41,364 nt of DNA, from the NCBI GenBank assembly GCA_024276655.1, contig JAJRWU010000082.1, forward strand, positions 1 through 41,364. The letters are read 5' to 3'. Position numbers and translations under genes: made by a program. A model generated the notes under the pieces. The model had not been told where the DNA came from. It did no database searches and saw only the letters and a program-made list of their open reading frames with translations. Positions 1 to 7,929 of the stretch are shown here, one piece after another (the first letter of the stretch is position 1; each line of letters begins with the position of its first letter). This DNA is from Planctomycetota bacterium (GTDB lineage: Bacteria; Planctomycetota; Planctomycetia; Pirellulales; Pirellulaceae).

Positions 1-1
1 G

Positions 2-385
2 CTAGCGGGGTTCCAAGGGGGCGGCAATGAGCCCCCTGGTCTGCGTGAACGCAAGCAACAACGCGGCGAAGCCGCTCCACCAATCACTAACCACCGAGAA
101 GAAAATCAACAGAATTTACAGAACAACGGTTGCTCAATCGACTGTTGCGGCGCTCCAGGCTTGCCAAATGGTGAGTCGCTCATTTTTGTTTCCCCGCACT
201 GGATTTCAAAAAACGGTCGCCGGATTTTACACCTGCCGCCTAGTCGTTGTCGAGCATATTATTTTCTTGTGACACGTTTGGTCCCCAGCCTGTATTTTGT
301 GTGTCGTTGTTCCTCGGCTACCATATTTTGTTCGCTTGCAGGTGTGCATTTATCCACTGTGATCGGTGTCTGTGCTGGCGTGTAA
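2..385 (+). CDS. possible 3' fragment of an unrecognised gene
   Basis: The frame beginning at base 2 stays open for about 127 codons to a TAA at 383-385, so this could be the tail of a gene that starts outside the window. The translated text is polar at first (Glu/Asn/Gln-rich around residues 8-45) and later becomes Cys- and hydrophobic-rich, with no domain I recognise. Third-position base use is mixed, unlike the strongly GC-ending codons of carA or leuS, so a chance open frame in decayed DNA is at least as likely. It lies downstream of the 3' end of tRNA-Lys, a common integration target, so leftover mobile DNA is one explanation. Confidence 0.15.
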   Translation, partial: LAGFQGGGNEPPGLRERKQQRGEAAPPITNHREENQQNLQNNGCSIDCCGAPGLPNGESLIFVSPHWISKNGRRILHLPPSRCRAYYFLVTRLVPSLYFVCRCSSATIFCSLAGVHLSTVIGVCAGV

Positions 386-775
386 TGATTACATGGCGCC
401 ACGACGGAATGTTTCGACTTACGGCAAGGCACACCGTTTGCCTGATAACGAGACTTCGCAGGCGGGGCCACGAAAATAGCAGGAGGCGGGGGAGTGCTTC
501 AACTTACCTTGGTCGATAAGTTTTCAGGCGACCGGTATTCAATCGGCTCGCTGGTCGCCGACACAGCGGAAAACAAGCAGCTATTTTCGGCTGTGAAAAC
601 CGAACACAGACAAAACGAATGCGATTTGAATCTGCATCTATCAACTGGCTAAGTGGCATCGCCACCCGCAATGCACTCAAAACGGCCTGCCCTAGACAAT
701 GCTTGATTTTTGCCAGTCAACGCAAAGCAAGTAACAGAAAGGCAACGCAAAGCAAGTACAGAAAGGTTTTAGAAG
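386..775. other. non-coding stretch with a tandem 24-25 bp duplication
   Basis: I see no convincing gene here. At 718-742 and 743-766 a 24-25 bp unit containing CGCAAAGCAAGTA is repeated head to tail, the first copy carrying one extra A. The duplication ends about 10 bp from the 3' end of tRNA-Lys. There is no CRISPR array (only two units and no spacers). Confidence 0.5.
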
Positions 776-848
<73 letters not shown>

Positions 849-1336
849 TTTTTGATCGCAAGTTATTACTTGATATACACTTGCGATTTATTTGACGCCA
901 GCGGGTCGCCGGGGCAAATGTGAACCGGGCCCTGTACGACATTCGCACCGGATGCAACGGCGCCAGACCATGCCGTGCGCGGTTTATTTAACATTGAGCC
1001 AAGTGTAAGGAAGAAGGTTCGATCTGACAAGGGATTGAAGCCGCCATTGCTCCGTGCGGACGCGTGCCAGAATTATTCGCACGCCCAGAATGCGTGTTTT
1101 GCGCCAACACGATTTTCCAATCCCTTCAGAGCGACGAAAGGCCTCCCAAACGACCGCTTCGATGACCTATCGCCACACGCGACTGCCATCGTGCAAAAAT
1201 GGAATGGTCGGTTTTTGACGTCGAAAAGGCGGCGACTGTCTTCCGCCCTGCTTTGACGAGATATCAGGCAGCCCGTAGGATGGTTGTTTGCCCCGCCCTT
1301 CCAGGGAAAACACTTCTGCTTGCCGATGAAACTGCC
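849..1336. other. intergenic region upstream of alaC
   Basis: Between tRNA-Lys and the aminotransferase start I see no credible gene. The frame of the aminotransferase is open back to 1199, but the extra 46 residues do not resemble this family, so I treat it as leader. I could not pick out a clear -35/-10 pair or a riboswitch. Confidence 0.4.
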
Positions 1337-2575
1337 ATGAACGCCCCGGGCGATGCGCCTTCGAATCGATTTGAAATCCAGTTGGCCTCTCGCGTACTGC
1401 GGTTGCCGCCGTATTTGTTTGGCCGCATCAATCGGTTGCTGTACGAGAAACGCCGGGCGGGGAATGATGTCATCGATTTGGGCATGGGGAATCCGTCCGA
1501 CCCACCCGAAGGCGTGGTCGTGGAGAAGCTCACCGAAGCCGCCCACGACCCGAACAACCATGGGTACAGCACCTCGAACGGGATTATCAACCTGCGCCGC
1601 GAAGTGGCCAGCAAGTACCACCGGAATTATGGCGTGCGGCTCGACCCCGACCATGAAGTGATGGTCTGCCTGGGCTCGAAAGAGGGTTTTTCGCACATGT
1701 GTCTGGCCACGATGGGCCCCGGCGACACCGCAATCGTGCCGGCTCCCTACTTCCCCGTGCATACGTACGCCATTGCCTTGGCGTCGGGCAACGTGATTGC
1801 GTTGGAGGTGGCCGACAGCGAGAAATTCCTCCGCAATATCGCCTACACCTGCCAGCATTTGTATCCTCGCCCCAAGTTGCTGATCATCAACTATCCTCAC
1901 AATCCTTCGACGAAAACGGTCGAACCGGAGTTTTTTGTCGAGATTGTCAAACTGGCGAAACAGTATGGCTTCATGGTCATCAGCGATTTCGCCTACGCCG
2001 ATATCGCCTTCGACGGCTACCAACCGCCCAGTTTTCTCTCGGCGCCCGGCGCCGCCGACGTGGGCGTGGAGTTCACCACCATGAGCAAGGGCTACAACAT
2101 GGCTGGTTGGCGTGTTGGCTTCTGTTGTGGGAACGCTGAAATGGTCAAGGGGCTGGGCGTTATCAAGGGGTACTACGATTACGGCATGTTCCAAGCGGTG
2201 CAAATTGCCGCGATCGTTGCCTTGCGCGACACCGAAGCCGCTGTGGAAAAACAGGCGAAATTGTACAAACGCCGCCGCGATGTGCTGGCCGAAGGGCTGC
2301 GGCGCATCGGCTGGGACGTCGAAAAACCCAAAGCCGGCATGTTTCTTTGGGCCCAGGTTCCGGAAATTTGGAGCCAGCGCATGAATACGCTTGATCTGGC
2401 GATGTATTTGCTCGAACACGGCGACGTGGCCGTCAGCCCGGGCAGCGGGTTTGGTCCGTCGGGCGAGGGCTACTTGCGTTTGGCTCTGGTGGAGAACGAA
2501 AACCGGCTCCGTCAGGCGGTTCGCCAAATCGGCCGCTGCCAAGATCATTTTAGCGCCGCGCGCGGCAAGGATTGA
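1337..2575 (+). CDS. alaC: PLP-dependent aminotransferase, AlaC type (glutamate-pyruvate)
   Basis: A class I/II fold-type I aminotransferase of 412 residues from ATG 1337, the same length as E. coli AlaC. Many blocks match that family as I remember it: LPPYLFGRI near the N-terminus, [29 protein letters not shown], and the PLP lysine in [15 protein letters not shown] (Lys251). [11 protein letters not shown] and the SPGSGFG loop follow. AlaC converts pyruvate and glutamate to alanine and 2-oxoglutarate in the cytoplasm. LL-diaminopimelate aminotransferase is a close relative and cannot be excluded, but the C-terminal half fits AlaC better. A longer in-frame start at 1199 exists and is disfavoured because the added segment is not family-like. 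It is followed at 2634-2678 by a structure that reads as a terminator only on the opposite strand. Confidence 0.85.
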   Translation: MNAPGDAPSNRFEIQLASRVLRLPPYLFGRINRLLYEKRRAGNDVIDLGMGNPSDPPEGVVVEKLTEAAHDPNNHGYSTSNGIINLRREVASKYHRNYGVRLDPDHEVMVCLGSKEGFSHMCLATMGPGDTAIVPAPYFPVHTYAIALASGNVIALEVADSEKFLRNIAYTCQHLYPRPKLLIINYPHNPSTKTVEPEFFVEIVKLAKQYGFMVISDFAYADIAFDGYQPPSFLSAPGAADVGVEFTTMSKGYNMAGWRVGFCCGNAEMVKGLGVIKGYYDYGMFQAVQIAAIVALRDTEAAVEKQAKLYKRRRDVLAEGLRRIGWDVEKPKAGMFLWAQVPEIWSQRMNTLDLAMYLLEHGDVAVSPGSGFGPSGEGYLRLALVENENRLRQAVRQIGRCQDHFSAARGKD

Positions 2576-2633
2576 CACAATGGCATCATCGTAATGCGAA
2601 TGTCACTGCCTGGGCCGCTTGAGGTATGGCAAG

Positions 2634-2760
2634 AAAATAAAAAAGGAGGGCCCTTGTTCGCCGCAACAAGAACCCTCCATAATTGGCTGCCCGAATTGAG
2701 AAGTGACGAATCGCCTCTCAACCGGAGACCCGCAGCCGTAGTGTCGGTATCGGGATACCG
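2634..2760 (-). ncRNA. candidate structured small RNA with its own intrinsic terminator
   Basis: Read on the minus strand this stretch folds into three successive hairpins. First is CGGTAT-CCCG-ATACCG (2760-2745). Next is a long hairpin closed by GGCTGC/GCAGCC (2737-2685) with inner stem TTGAGA/TCTCAA and a GGCG/CGTC tip. Last is a 14-bp stem (2678-2645) followed by TTTTTTATTTT (2644-2634), a textbook intrinsic terminator. Several positions, two in the terminator stem and three in the long hairpin, are G-U wobbles on the minus strand but A-C mismatches on the plus strand, so the minus strand is the likely RNA. No minus-strand gene ends here; the RNA would start in or just before the carA leader and run away from carA. 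I do not recognise an Rfam class: it is not 6S, SRP or RNase P. The promoter is unclear. Confidence 0.55.
2645..2678 (-). terminator. intrinsic terminator on the minus strand
   Basis: The stem GGAGGG-TT-CTTGTT pairs with AACAAG-GG-CCCTCC around a 6-nt loop, and then a U-rich run is transcribed from 2644 down to 2634. On the plus strand the two central pairs become C-A mismatches and no T-run follows. It therefore does not look like the terminator of alaC. Confidence 0.7.
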
Positions 2761-2811
2761 CCTTGCCTTTCTTTAGGTGACTCGAAAACGCCGTTGGAAT
2801 CAGACAAACTC

Positions 2812-3945
2812 ATGCCGCAAATTGCAAAACTCGCTCTCGAAGATGGATCCGTTTTTACCGGCCGCGCGTTTGGGGCGAACGGGGAGGTTGAAGGCGAGGT
2901 CGTTTTCAATACCTCGATGACCGGCTATCAGGAGATTCTCACCGACCCGAGTTATCGTGGGCAAATTGTCACGATGACCTACCCTCTGATCGGAAACTAT
3001 GGCGTCAACCAGGAAGACCTTGAAAATGAACGCCCTCGGTTGTCGGGATTCATCGTGCGGGAAAACAGCCGGCGGTGGAGCAATTTTCGCGGCCAAGAGG
3101 GGCTCGACGAATACTTGCGGCGTCAGAATGTGTTCGCGTTGGAGGGCATCGACACGCGCCGTTTGGTGCGGCTGATTCGCTCCGCCTGGGCGATGAAAGG
3201 CGTGCTCTCCACCGAATGCCTCGACGACGAGCAGTTGGTGGAGAAAGCCCGGGCCAGCCGCAGTTTGGTCGGCCTGGATTTAGTGCTGGAGGTTTTGCCC
3301 AAACAAAACAAACAGTGGCGGGAAAAACTCAGCCCCTGGGCTTCCCTCCAAACAGAGGAGAGCAACCCAGAGCCCGAGTTGCACGTCGTGGCGCTCGATT
3401 TCGGCATGAAGTGGAACATCGCCCGGCATTTAACCAGCGCGGGCTGTCGGGTGACGGTGGTTCCCGGAAACGCCAGCGCCGACGACATTGCCGCCCTCCA
3501 GCCCGACGGCGTGTTTTTATCGAACGGCCCCGGCGACCCAGAGCCGGTCGGTTACGCGATCAACACCATCAGCAAACTCTTGGGCAAGTTCCCAATTTTT
3601 GGCATTTGCCTGGGCCACCAACTTCTAGGACTGGCCTGCGGCGCCAAAACCTTCAAACTCAAATTCGGCCACCGCGGAGCGAATCAGCCGGTGTTGAACC
3701 TCGAAACGGGGCGGGTCGAAATCACTTCGCAGAATCATGGTTTCGCCATCGAGGAGGAATCGCTGCCGGACGATCTGGAAATCACGCATCGCAATCTTAA
3801 CGACAACACGGTGGCCGGCATTCGCCATCGAAAGCTCCCGGCCTTCGGCGTGCAATACCATCCTGAAGCGTCGGCCGGGCCGCACGACAGCGAATATCTG
3901 TTCCGGCAGTTTCGAGAGCAGATGCAAACCGTCGCTTCAGCCTGA
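2812..3945 (+). CDS. carA: carbamoyl-phosphate synthase small (glutaminase) subunit
   Basis: Hydrolyses glutamine and channels ammonia to CarB for carbamoyl phosphate, feeding pyrimidine and arginine synthesis in the cytoplasm. The 377-residue product has the N-terminal CarA domain (LEDGSVFTGRAFG, then FNTSMTGYQEILTDPSY and PLIGNYG). The C-terminal class I glutamine amidotransferase domain has FLSNGPGDP, the nucleophile Cys266 in FGICLGHQLLGLA, and His350/Glu352 in QYHPEAS. All catalytic residues are present and the length is usual. ATG 2812 is chosen over the in-frame TTG at 2794 because CarA proteins normally begin just before LEDG. carB is not adjacent. The gene converges on the next gene with only 12 bp between the stops. 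Confidence 0.96.
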   Translation: MPQIAKLALEDGSVFTGRAFGANGEVEGEVVFNTSMTGYQEILTDPSYRGQIVTMTYPLIGNYGVNQEDLENERPRLSGFIVRENSRRWSNFRGQEGLDEYLRRQNVFALEGIDTRRLVRLIRSAWAMKGVLSTECLDDEQLVEKARASRSLVGLDLVLEVLPKQNKQWREKLSPWASLQTEESNPEPELHVVALDFGMKWNIARHLTSAGCRVTVVPGNASADDIAALQPDGVFLSNGPGDPEPVGYAINTISKLLGKFPIFGICLGHQLLGLACGAKTFKLKFGHRGANQPVLNLETGRVEITSQNHGFAIEEESLPDDLEITHRNLNDNTVAGIRHRKLPAFGVQYHPEASAGPHDSEYLFRQFREQMQTVASA

Positions 3946-3957
3946 GCGGCGTCGGGT

Positions 3958-4434
3958 TTACAGATACATGCCCATGAAACCGCCGGCGTCGTCGCTGGCG
4001 GCTTGGTATTTTTCCAGCCGCTGCCTAGCCTGCTCAAGATCGCCGGCGCCAATGTAGCGATCGAACTCCGCCTTGACGGAATGTTGCACGGTTTCAGCGA
4101 ACCAGTCGACAATCGGCTGGGAAAGCCATTCACAAGTTTCCCGCCACAGTTCGACCTTCAACTCACAGCGGTAAGTGCGTTGGTCGGTTTGGTCGGTGAA
4201 AACGACGCCATCGAATTTGAATTCGAGCAGCCCTTCGTCGGCGGAATTGACCAAATGGTAGGCACAGCGGGCGTTGAATAGGTAATACGTGTTGTGCGAA
4301 CCGTGCGCATTGAGGCACTGCTTGACACGCTCGCAGTGCTGGCGAAACTTGGGCGAAGCGTCGAGCGGGATATCAAGCCGCTGGATGGTTCGCAGCGGCA
4401 GGCAGTCGAATTCAATTTCCACCCAGCGGGGCAT
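3958..4434 (-). CDS. conserved-looking hypothetical protein
   Basis: A 158-residue soluble protein with no signal peptide or membrane segment and no domain I can name. The first half alternates short strands (residues 4-21, 50-95). The second half is strongly helical and charged (about 98-145), containing VDWFAETVQHSVKAEFDRYI and DLEQARQRLEKYQ. Codon use is like that of neighbours and the frame spans the whole gap to carA, so I take it as real. It starts 50 bp downstream of the next minus-strand gene and may be cotranscribed with it. No function is assigned. Confidence 0.65.
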   Translation of the reverse strand: MPRWVEIEFDCLPLRTIQRLDIPLDASPKFRQHCERVKQCLNAHGSHNTYYLFNARCAYHLVNSADEGLLEFKFDGVVFTDQTDQRTYRCELKVELWRETCEWLSQPIVDWFAETVQHSVKAEFDRYIGAGDLEQARQRLEKYQAASDDAGGFMGMYL

Positions 4435-4484
4435 GGCTTTTTTCCGGAAAGGGCTTGCGTGGACATCCTACCACGAAAGCTTCC

Positions 4485-4889
4485 TCAATACGGCGCCCGA
4501 ATCGAATACACGCCGAATTGATCGGTATGGCTGGGCCAATTGGGAGTCGTGAGGAAACGCTGTCCGCCGCCAATGCCATAGCCGGGGTAGGCGCGGCCGA
4601 ATTGGTGGTAGATAGGAATCATTTGCGTGCTGCCGACACCCCAGCCCAAACGGGTTTGCGTATGTGCGGTGGGCGGCACGACCAACGCCAACGGCTGCCC
4701 GTATTGTTGGTTGGCGTAGGCGCCATGCCACGACATGCGCCGCGCATTCCAAGCGGCGTTTTTGTCGTGCCGGGTTTGGCCAGGATATTTCACCAAGGTG
4801 CGAGGATGTCTGGCCTGTGCGTTCTGGGAAGCGAACGCCAGAAGCATCGCCGAAACCAGCCCCAGCAGGAGGGTGCGATGGAAAGCCAT
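4485..4889 (-). CDS. small secreted protein (signal peptide)
   Basis: A 134-residue protein. Its first ~26 residues form a Sec signal peptide: MAFHRTLLLG, a hydrophobic stretch, then a cleavage-type NAQA|RH. The mature part is rich in Gly, Tyr, His, Gln and Pro, with GYGIGGG near residue 100, and looks like a low-complexity envelope or exported protein. A purine-rich AAGGAA lies 10-15 nt before the start. It sits beside a second small secreted protein (5021-5365) on the same strand, separated by a strong palindrome at 4938-4970. I do not recognise a family. Confidence 0.6.
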   Translation of the reverse strand: MAFHRTLLLGLVSAMLLAFASQNAQARHPRTLVKYPGQTRHDKNAAWNARRMSWHGAYANQQYGQPLALVVPPTAHTQTRLGWGVGSTQMIPIYHQFGRAYPGYGIGGGQRFLTTPNWPSHTDQFGVYSIRAPY

Positions 4890-4937
4890 GGTATTTTTTT
4901 CCTTGAGAGGAACAGCTTGAAATTTGTTTGCCGGATT

Positions 4938-4970
4938 AAAAGCCCGGCATTTTCAAAATGCCGGGCTTTT
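4938..4970. terminator. perfect palindrome, terminator-like (copy 1 of a dispersed family)
   Basis: AAAAGCCCGGCATTTT and AAAATGCCGGGCTTTT flank a single C. Because arms end in A-runs and T-runs, the hairpin can act as an intrinsic terminator in both directions. Here it lies about 50 bp 3' of the minus-strand gene ending at 5021. Close relatives occur at 23188, 25269, 30194, 34790 and 39356. Confidence 0.75.
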
Positions 4971-5020
4971 TCGTTGGCAGCCGATGAATTTTACATCCGC
5001 GACGCCCAAGGCGTTTACGG

Positions 5021-5365
5021 TTACCAATACAAAACGCGCGTTCGGGTCAGGCCCCGATTGGAATTGTAATGGTGGTGATACACGCGTTTGTGTCGGTACA
5101 TCAATTCATGGGGCATGAGCGGTTGGTAGGTGTTGTACGTATGGCCCACCATCGCCGGAACGGGGTGCGGCGACAGATACATTTGCGCTGCCCTGGTCCC
5201 ACAATTCGGCGGAACGTAATAATTATAGAATAGTTCGCCGCCGGCGTACGTGCGGGGCAGGCAGTTGGGGCAGTTCGCATCTCCGGCGTGGGCGGATTTG
5301 TTCGTCCATAATGCGGCGCCGACAACAGCAACCAGGCAAATAGTGCGTAACCAAGATTGAACCAT
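5021..5365 (-). CDS. small secreted protein, Tyr/His-rich
   Basis: 114 residues from the ATG at 5365-5363, which has a good AAGGAG about 8 nt upstream; the open frame extends further back but that part is low-complexity leader. Residues 1-27 are a signal peptide (hydrophobic core CLVAVVGAALW, then SAHA cleavage). The mature protein begins with two Cys (NCPNC), has a third Cys in PPNCGTR, and ends in a Tyr/His/Arg-rich tail with HHHY. The composition suggests an envelope or metal-binding peptide, which is inference. It is divergent from the topoisomerase VI operon. Confidence 0.65.
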   Translation of the reverse strand: MVQSWLRTICLVAVVGAALWTNKSAHAGDANCPNCLPRTYAGGELFYNYYVPPNCGTRAAQMYLSPHPVPAMVGHTYNTYQPLMPHELMYRHKRVYHHHYNSNRGLTRTRVLYW

Positions 5366-5803
5366 GGGAACGGCTCCTTTTTCAGGTGGAGGCGTCGCGG
5401 TTGCGACGTATATCTGGCGGGACAGCGGCGGTGGTGGCCGCCTTTTCTCGGTAGGATGGAAAGGGCGTCGCCCTGGGTGTGGTTGTCGTTCCCGCCGCCG
5501 TTGCGAGGTTCGATACGGGTTCGCGCCAAGGTTGTGGGCGAAACTCCGCACGCACCACGCACACCAGTCTGCGGGTCGACTATTAAGTTTCTCGGCTGCT
5601 CCGATGCTAGGGGTGAATCTTTATTTGTCCGTCGGGGCAATTGCACGCGCTTTGACGCCCGCGACGATGAAGTCGGCTGGGATTTCCTCGGAAAAATCGG
5701 TATAATCCGCACTATTCGCCCTGCCAGCCCGCCAGTGCGCAACGCACATACTCGTCTCATTTGCCCGGTTAAGGAAGCCGCTTTGCCCGCCCCCAATGCA
5801 ACC
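5366..5803. other. divergent intergenic region before the topoisomerase VI operon
   Basis: This 438-bp gap separates a minus-strand secreted-protein gene from the topoisomerase VI B gene. The topoisomerase frame is open through it by chance, but its translation is low-complexity and unlike any topoisomerase. A perfect TATAAT at 5701-5706 is the only promoter-like signal I can point to. Confidence 0.45.
5701..5706 (+). promoter_or_regulatory. possible -10 box of the topoisomerase VI operon
   Basis: TATAAT lies 98 bp before the ATG at 5804. No good -35 hexamer stands at 16-18 bp upstream, so this is a tentative call based on the -10 match and position. Confidence 0.35.
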
Positions 5804-7909
5804 ATGGACGCCGCCGCCAACGGGAAAAAACCTCGCCGCCGCCGCGAAACGGCCCAATCGATGGCCGCCAAGCAGCAATCGATTTCGGTCAGCGAGTTTT
5901 TCGCCAAGAATCGACACCTGCTCGGTTTCGACAACCCTCGAAAAGCCCTGCTCACCACCGTGAAAGAGGCGGTCGACAACTCGCTCGATGCCTGCGAAGA
6001 GGCGGGCATCGTGCCGGAAATTTGGGTGCATATCGAATCAACCAAAAAAAATCGGTACAAAATCGGCATCCAAGATAACGGCCCCGGGATCGTGAAAAAG
6101 CAGATCCCGCTGATTTTCGGCAAGCTCCTCTACGGCTCGAAATTCCACCGCCTGCGAATGAGCCGCGGTCAGCAAGGTATTGGCATCAGCGCCGCCGGCA
6201 TGTATGGAATGCTGACCACCGGAAAACCGGTGAAAATCATTTCCAAAACGTCGGTCCGAAAACCGACGCACTACTACGAAATCCAGATCGACACAAAAAC
6301 CAACACTCCCGAAATTCTCAATGGGAAAGGCAACGGCGTCGATATTCCGCCCAACGACGCCGGCCGAAAATACATTCTCAAACATGGCATCGAATGGGTG
6401 GCCGAATACGAACCCGAAAGTGAAGGCGCCAAACCGAAAGACGTTCGTAGCGGGACGCGGGTCACGATTGAACTAGAGGGCAAGCACCATCGGGGACGCG
6501 GCAGCGTCGACGATTACCTCGAACAAACCGCCATTTCCAATCCGCATGTCACGCTGCATTACCTCGACCCCGACGGCAACCAGCACACGTACCACCGCTC
6601 AACCCGAGAGTTGCCCAAGGAGCCGAAGGAAATCAAGCCGCATCCTTACGGCGTGGAGATGGGGCGGTTGATCACGATGTTCAAGGACCAACCCGCGACG
6701 TCGCTGAGCCAGTTTCTCACGACGTCGTTTTCGCGGGTGAGTCCGGCGGTGGCCCGCAAGATTTGCGAAGCGGCGAACCTGAGCACGCGCGCCAACAGCC
6801 GCAAGTTGAAACGCGAAGACGCCGACGCCATCTATCAAGCGATTCAAGCCACGAAAATTTCGGCGCCTTCCACCGATTGCATCGCGCCGATTGGCGAAGA
6901 ACTTTTGATCACGGGGCTGCACCAGGTCGTTCCGGGTGAGTTTTTCACCGCCGCGACGCGTCCGCCTTCGGTCTATCGGGGCAATCCTTTTCAGATCGAA
7001 GTGGCTCTGGCGTACGGCGGCGCCACGCAGGCGCAAAAAGTGACGCTCTCCGCCTTGCAGCAACTTATTCAGGAGAGCGACGCACGCACGCTGCGGCAGT
7101 TTTTAATGAACACCTTCGATGGCGTGGGCGCCGACGCCGCCGAGCGCATTCGCAACGAAGCCGGCTTTGGCGCAAGGCAATCGCCGGCGAAATTCAAGAA
7201 TTCGGAAATCGAACGACTGCACGCCGCCATGCGGAACGTGAATCTTTCGGAAGGGCAGTCGATGCAGGTGCTGCGCTACGCCAACCGCGTGCCGCTGCAA
7301 TTCAAACAACGCGACTGCGCGATCACCGAAGCCGTAATGAACATGAACTGGCGCGCCTATGGACTCAGCCAATCGCGCGGTTCGCTGCCCAGCGGCCCGC
7401 TCACGCTGATGGTGCATTTGGCCAGCGTTTGGGTGCCGTTTACGAGTGAATCGAAGGAGGCGATTGCCGCTTATCCTGAAATTCTGAAGGAGTTGCGGCT
7501 GGGTCTGCAAGCGGTCGGTCGTAAGCTGGGCATTTACATGCGGCGGCGAAAAAAAGTCAAGCAGGAAAACGAACGCCGCAGCGTGTTCTTGCGGTACTTG
7601 GGTGAAGTCGCCCGCGCGGTGAGCGATATCAACGGGACCGACCGCGACGAACTTTACGCCAATTTACTGCGCGTCGCGGAGCGAAAAACGGCGGAGGCGG
7701 ATGTCAAATTCGATGACCGGGGGCGCAAGGTGGCTGATCAAAGCGGTTTCGGCAAGCATGTATTGATTGTTGATCAAGAACAACAAACAGCCGACGACGC
7801 CGAAGCAGATCTGGGGCCAACCAACCCGGCGCCAGTAAATGGCAAACCGATCAATGGCAAACCGGCGGTCGACGCGAATGGCCAGCAGCAACCAAAACTG
7901 TTCGACTAA
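5804..7909 (+). CDS. top6B: DNA topoisomerase VI subunit B (GHKL ATPase)
   Basis: Subunit B of the type IIB topoisomerase, a heterotetramer that relaxes and decatenates DNA using ATP. From ATG 5804 the product is 701 residues. The Bergerat ATP site is complete: N-box EAVDNSLDAC (Glu55, Asn59), DNGPGI (91-96) and the lid SRGQQGIGIS (120-128). The H2TH-like middle part and the transducer domain follow; the segment around SEGQSMQVLRYANRVPLQF is typical of the transducer. The C-terminal ~50 residues are a polar, Asn/Pro/Gln-rich tail longer than in many archaeal B subunits. The next gene, 20 bp downstream, is subunit A, so the pair forms an operon. The family is typical of archaea and plants and patchy in bacteria. 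Confidence 0.93.
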   Translation: MDAAANGKKPRRRRETAQSMAAKQQSISVSEFFAKNRHLLGFDNPRKALLTTVKEAVDNSLDACEEAGIVPEIWVHIESTKKNRYKIGIQDNGPGIVKKQIPLIFGKLLYGSKFHRLRMSRGQQGIGISAAGMYGMLTTGKPVKIISKTSVRKPTHYYEIQIDTKTNTPEILNGKGNGVDIPPNDAGRKYILKHGIEWVAEYEPESEGAKPKDVRSGTRVTIELEGKHHRGRGSVDDYLEQTAISNPHVTLHYLDPDGNQHTYHRSTRELPKEPKEIKPHPYGVEMGRLITMFKDQPATSLSQFLTTSFSRVSPAVARKICEAANLSTRANSRKLKREDADAIYQAIQATKISAPSTDCIAPIGEELLITGLHQVVPGEFFTAATRPPSVYRGNPFQIEVALAYGGATQAQKVTLSALQQLIQESDARTLRQFLMNTFDGVGADAAERIRNEAGFGARQSPAKFKNSEIERLHAAMRNVNLSEGQSMQVLRYANRVPLQFKQRDCAITEAVMNMNWRAYGLSQSRGSLPSGPLTLMVHLASVWVPFTSESKEAIAAYPEILKELRLGLQAVGRKLGIYMRRRKKVKQENERRSVFLRYLGEVARAVSDINGTDRDELYANLLRVAERKTAEADVKFDDRGRKVADQSGFGKHVLIVDQEQQTADDAEADLGPTNPAPVNGKPINGKPAVDANGQQQPKLFD

Positions 7910-7929
7910 GAAGATTAGAAACGCATTTC

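Noticed and set aside
1073-2578. 501-residue open frame on the minus strand across alaC
   Set aside because: It lies antisense to a clear aminotransferase; composition is a shadow of GC-rich codons and no domain is visible.
2645-2678. terminator of alaC on the plus strand
   Set aside because: On the plus strand the stem has two A-C mismatches and no T-run; the signal fits the minus strand.
5357-5803. N-terminal extension of topoisomerase VI B
   Set aside because: The frame is open, but the added 149 residues are low-complexity and overlap the divergent gene's start region; family members begin near ATG 5804.
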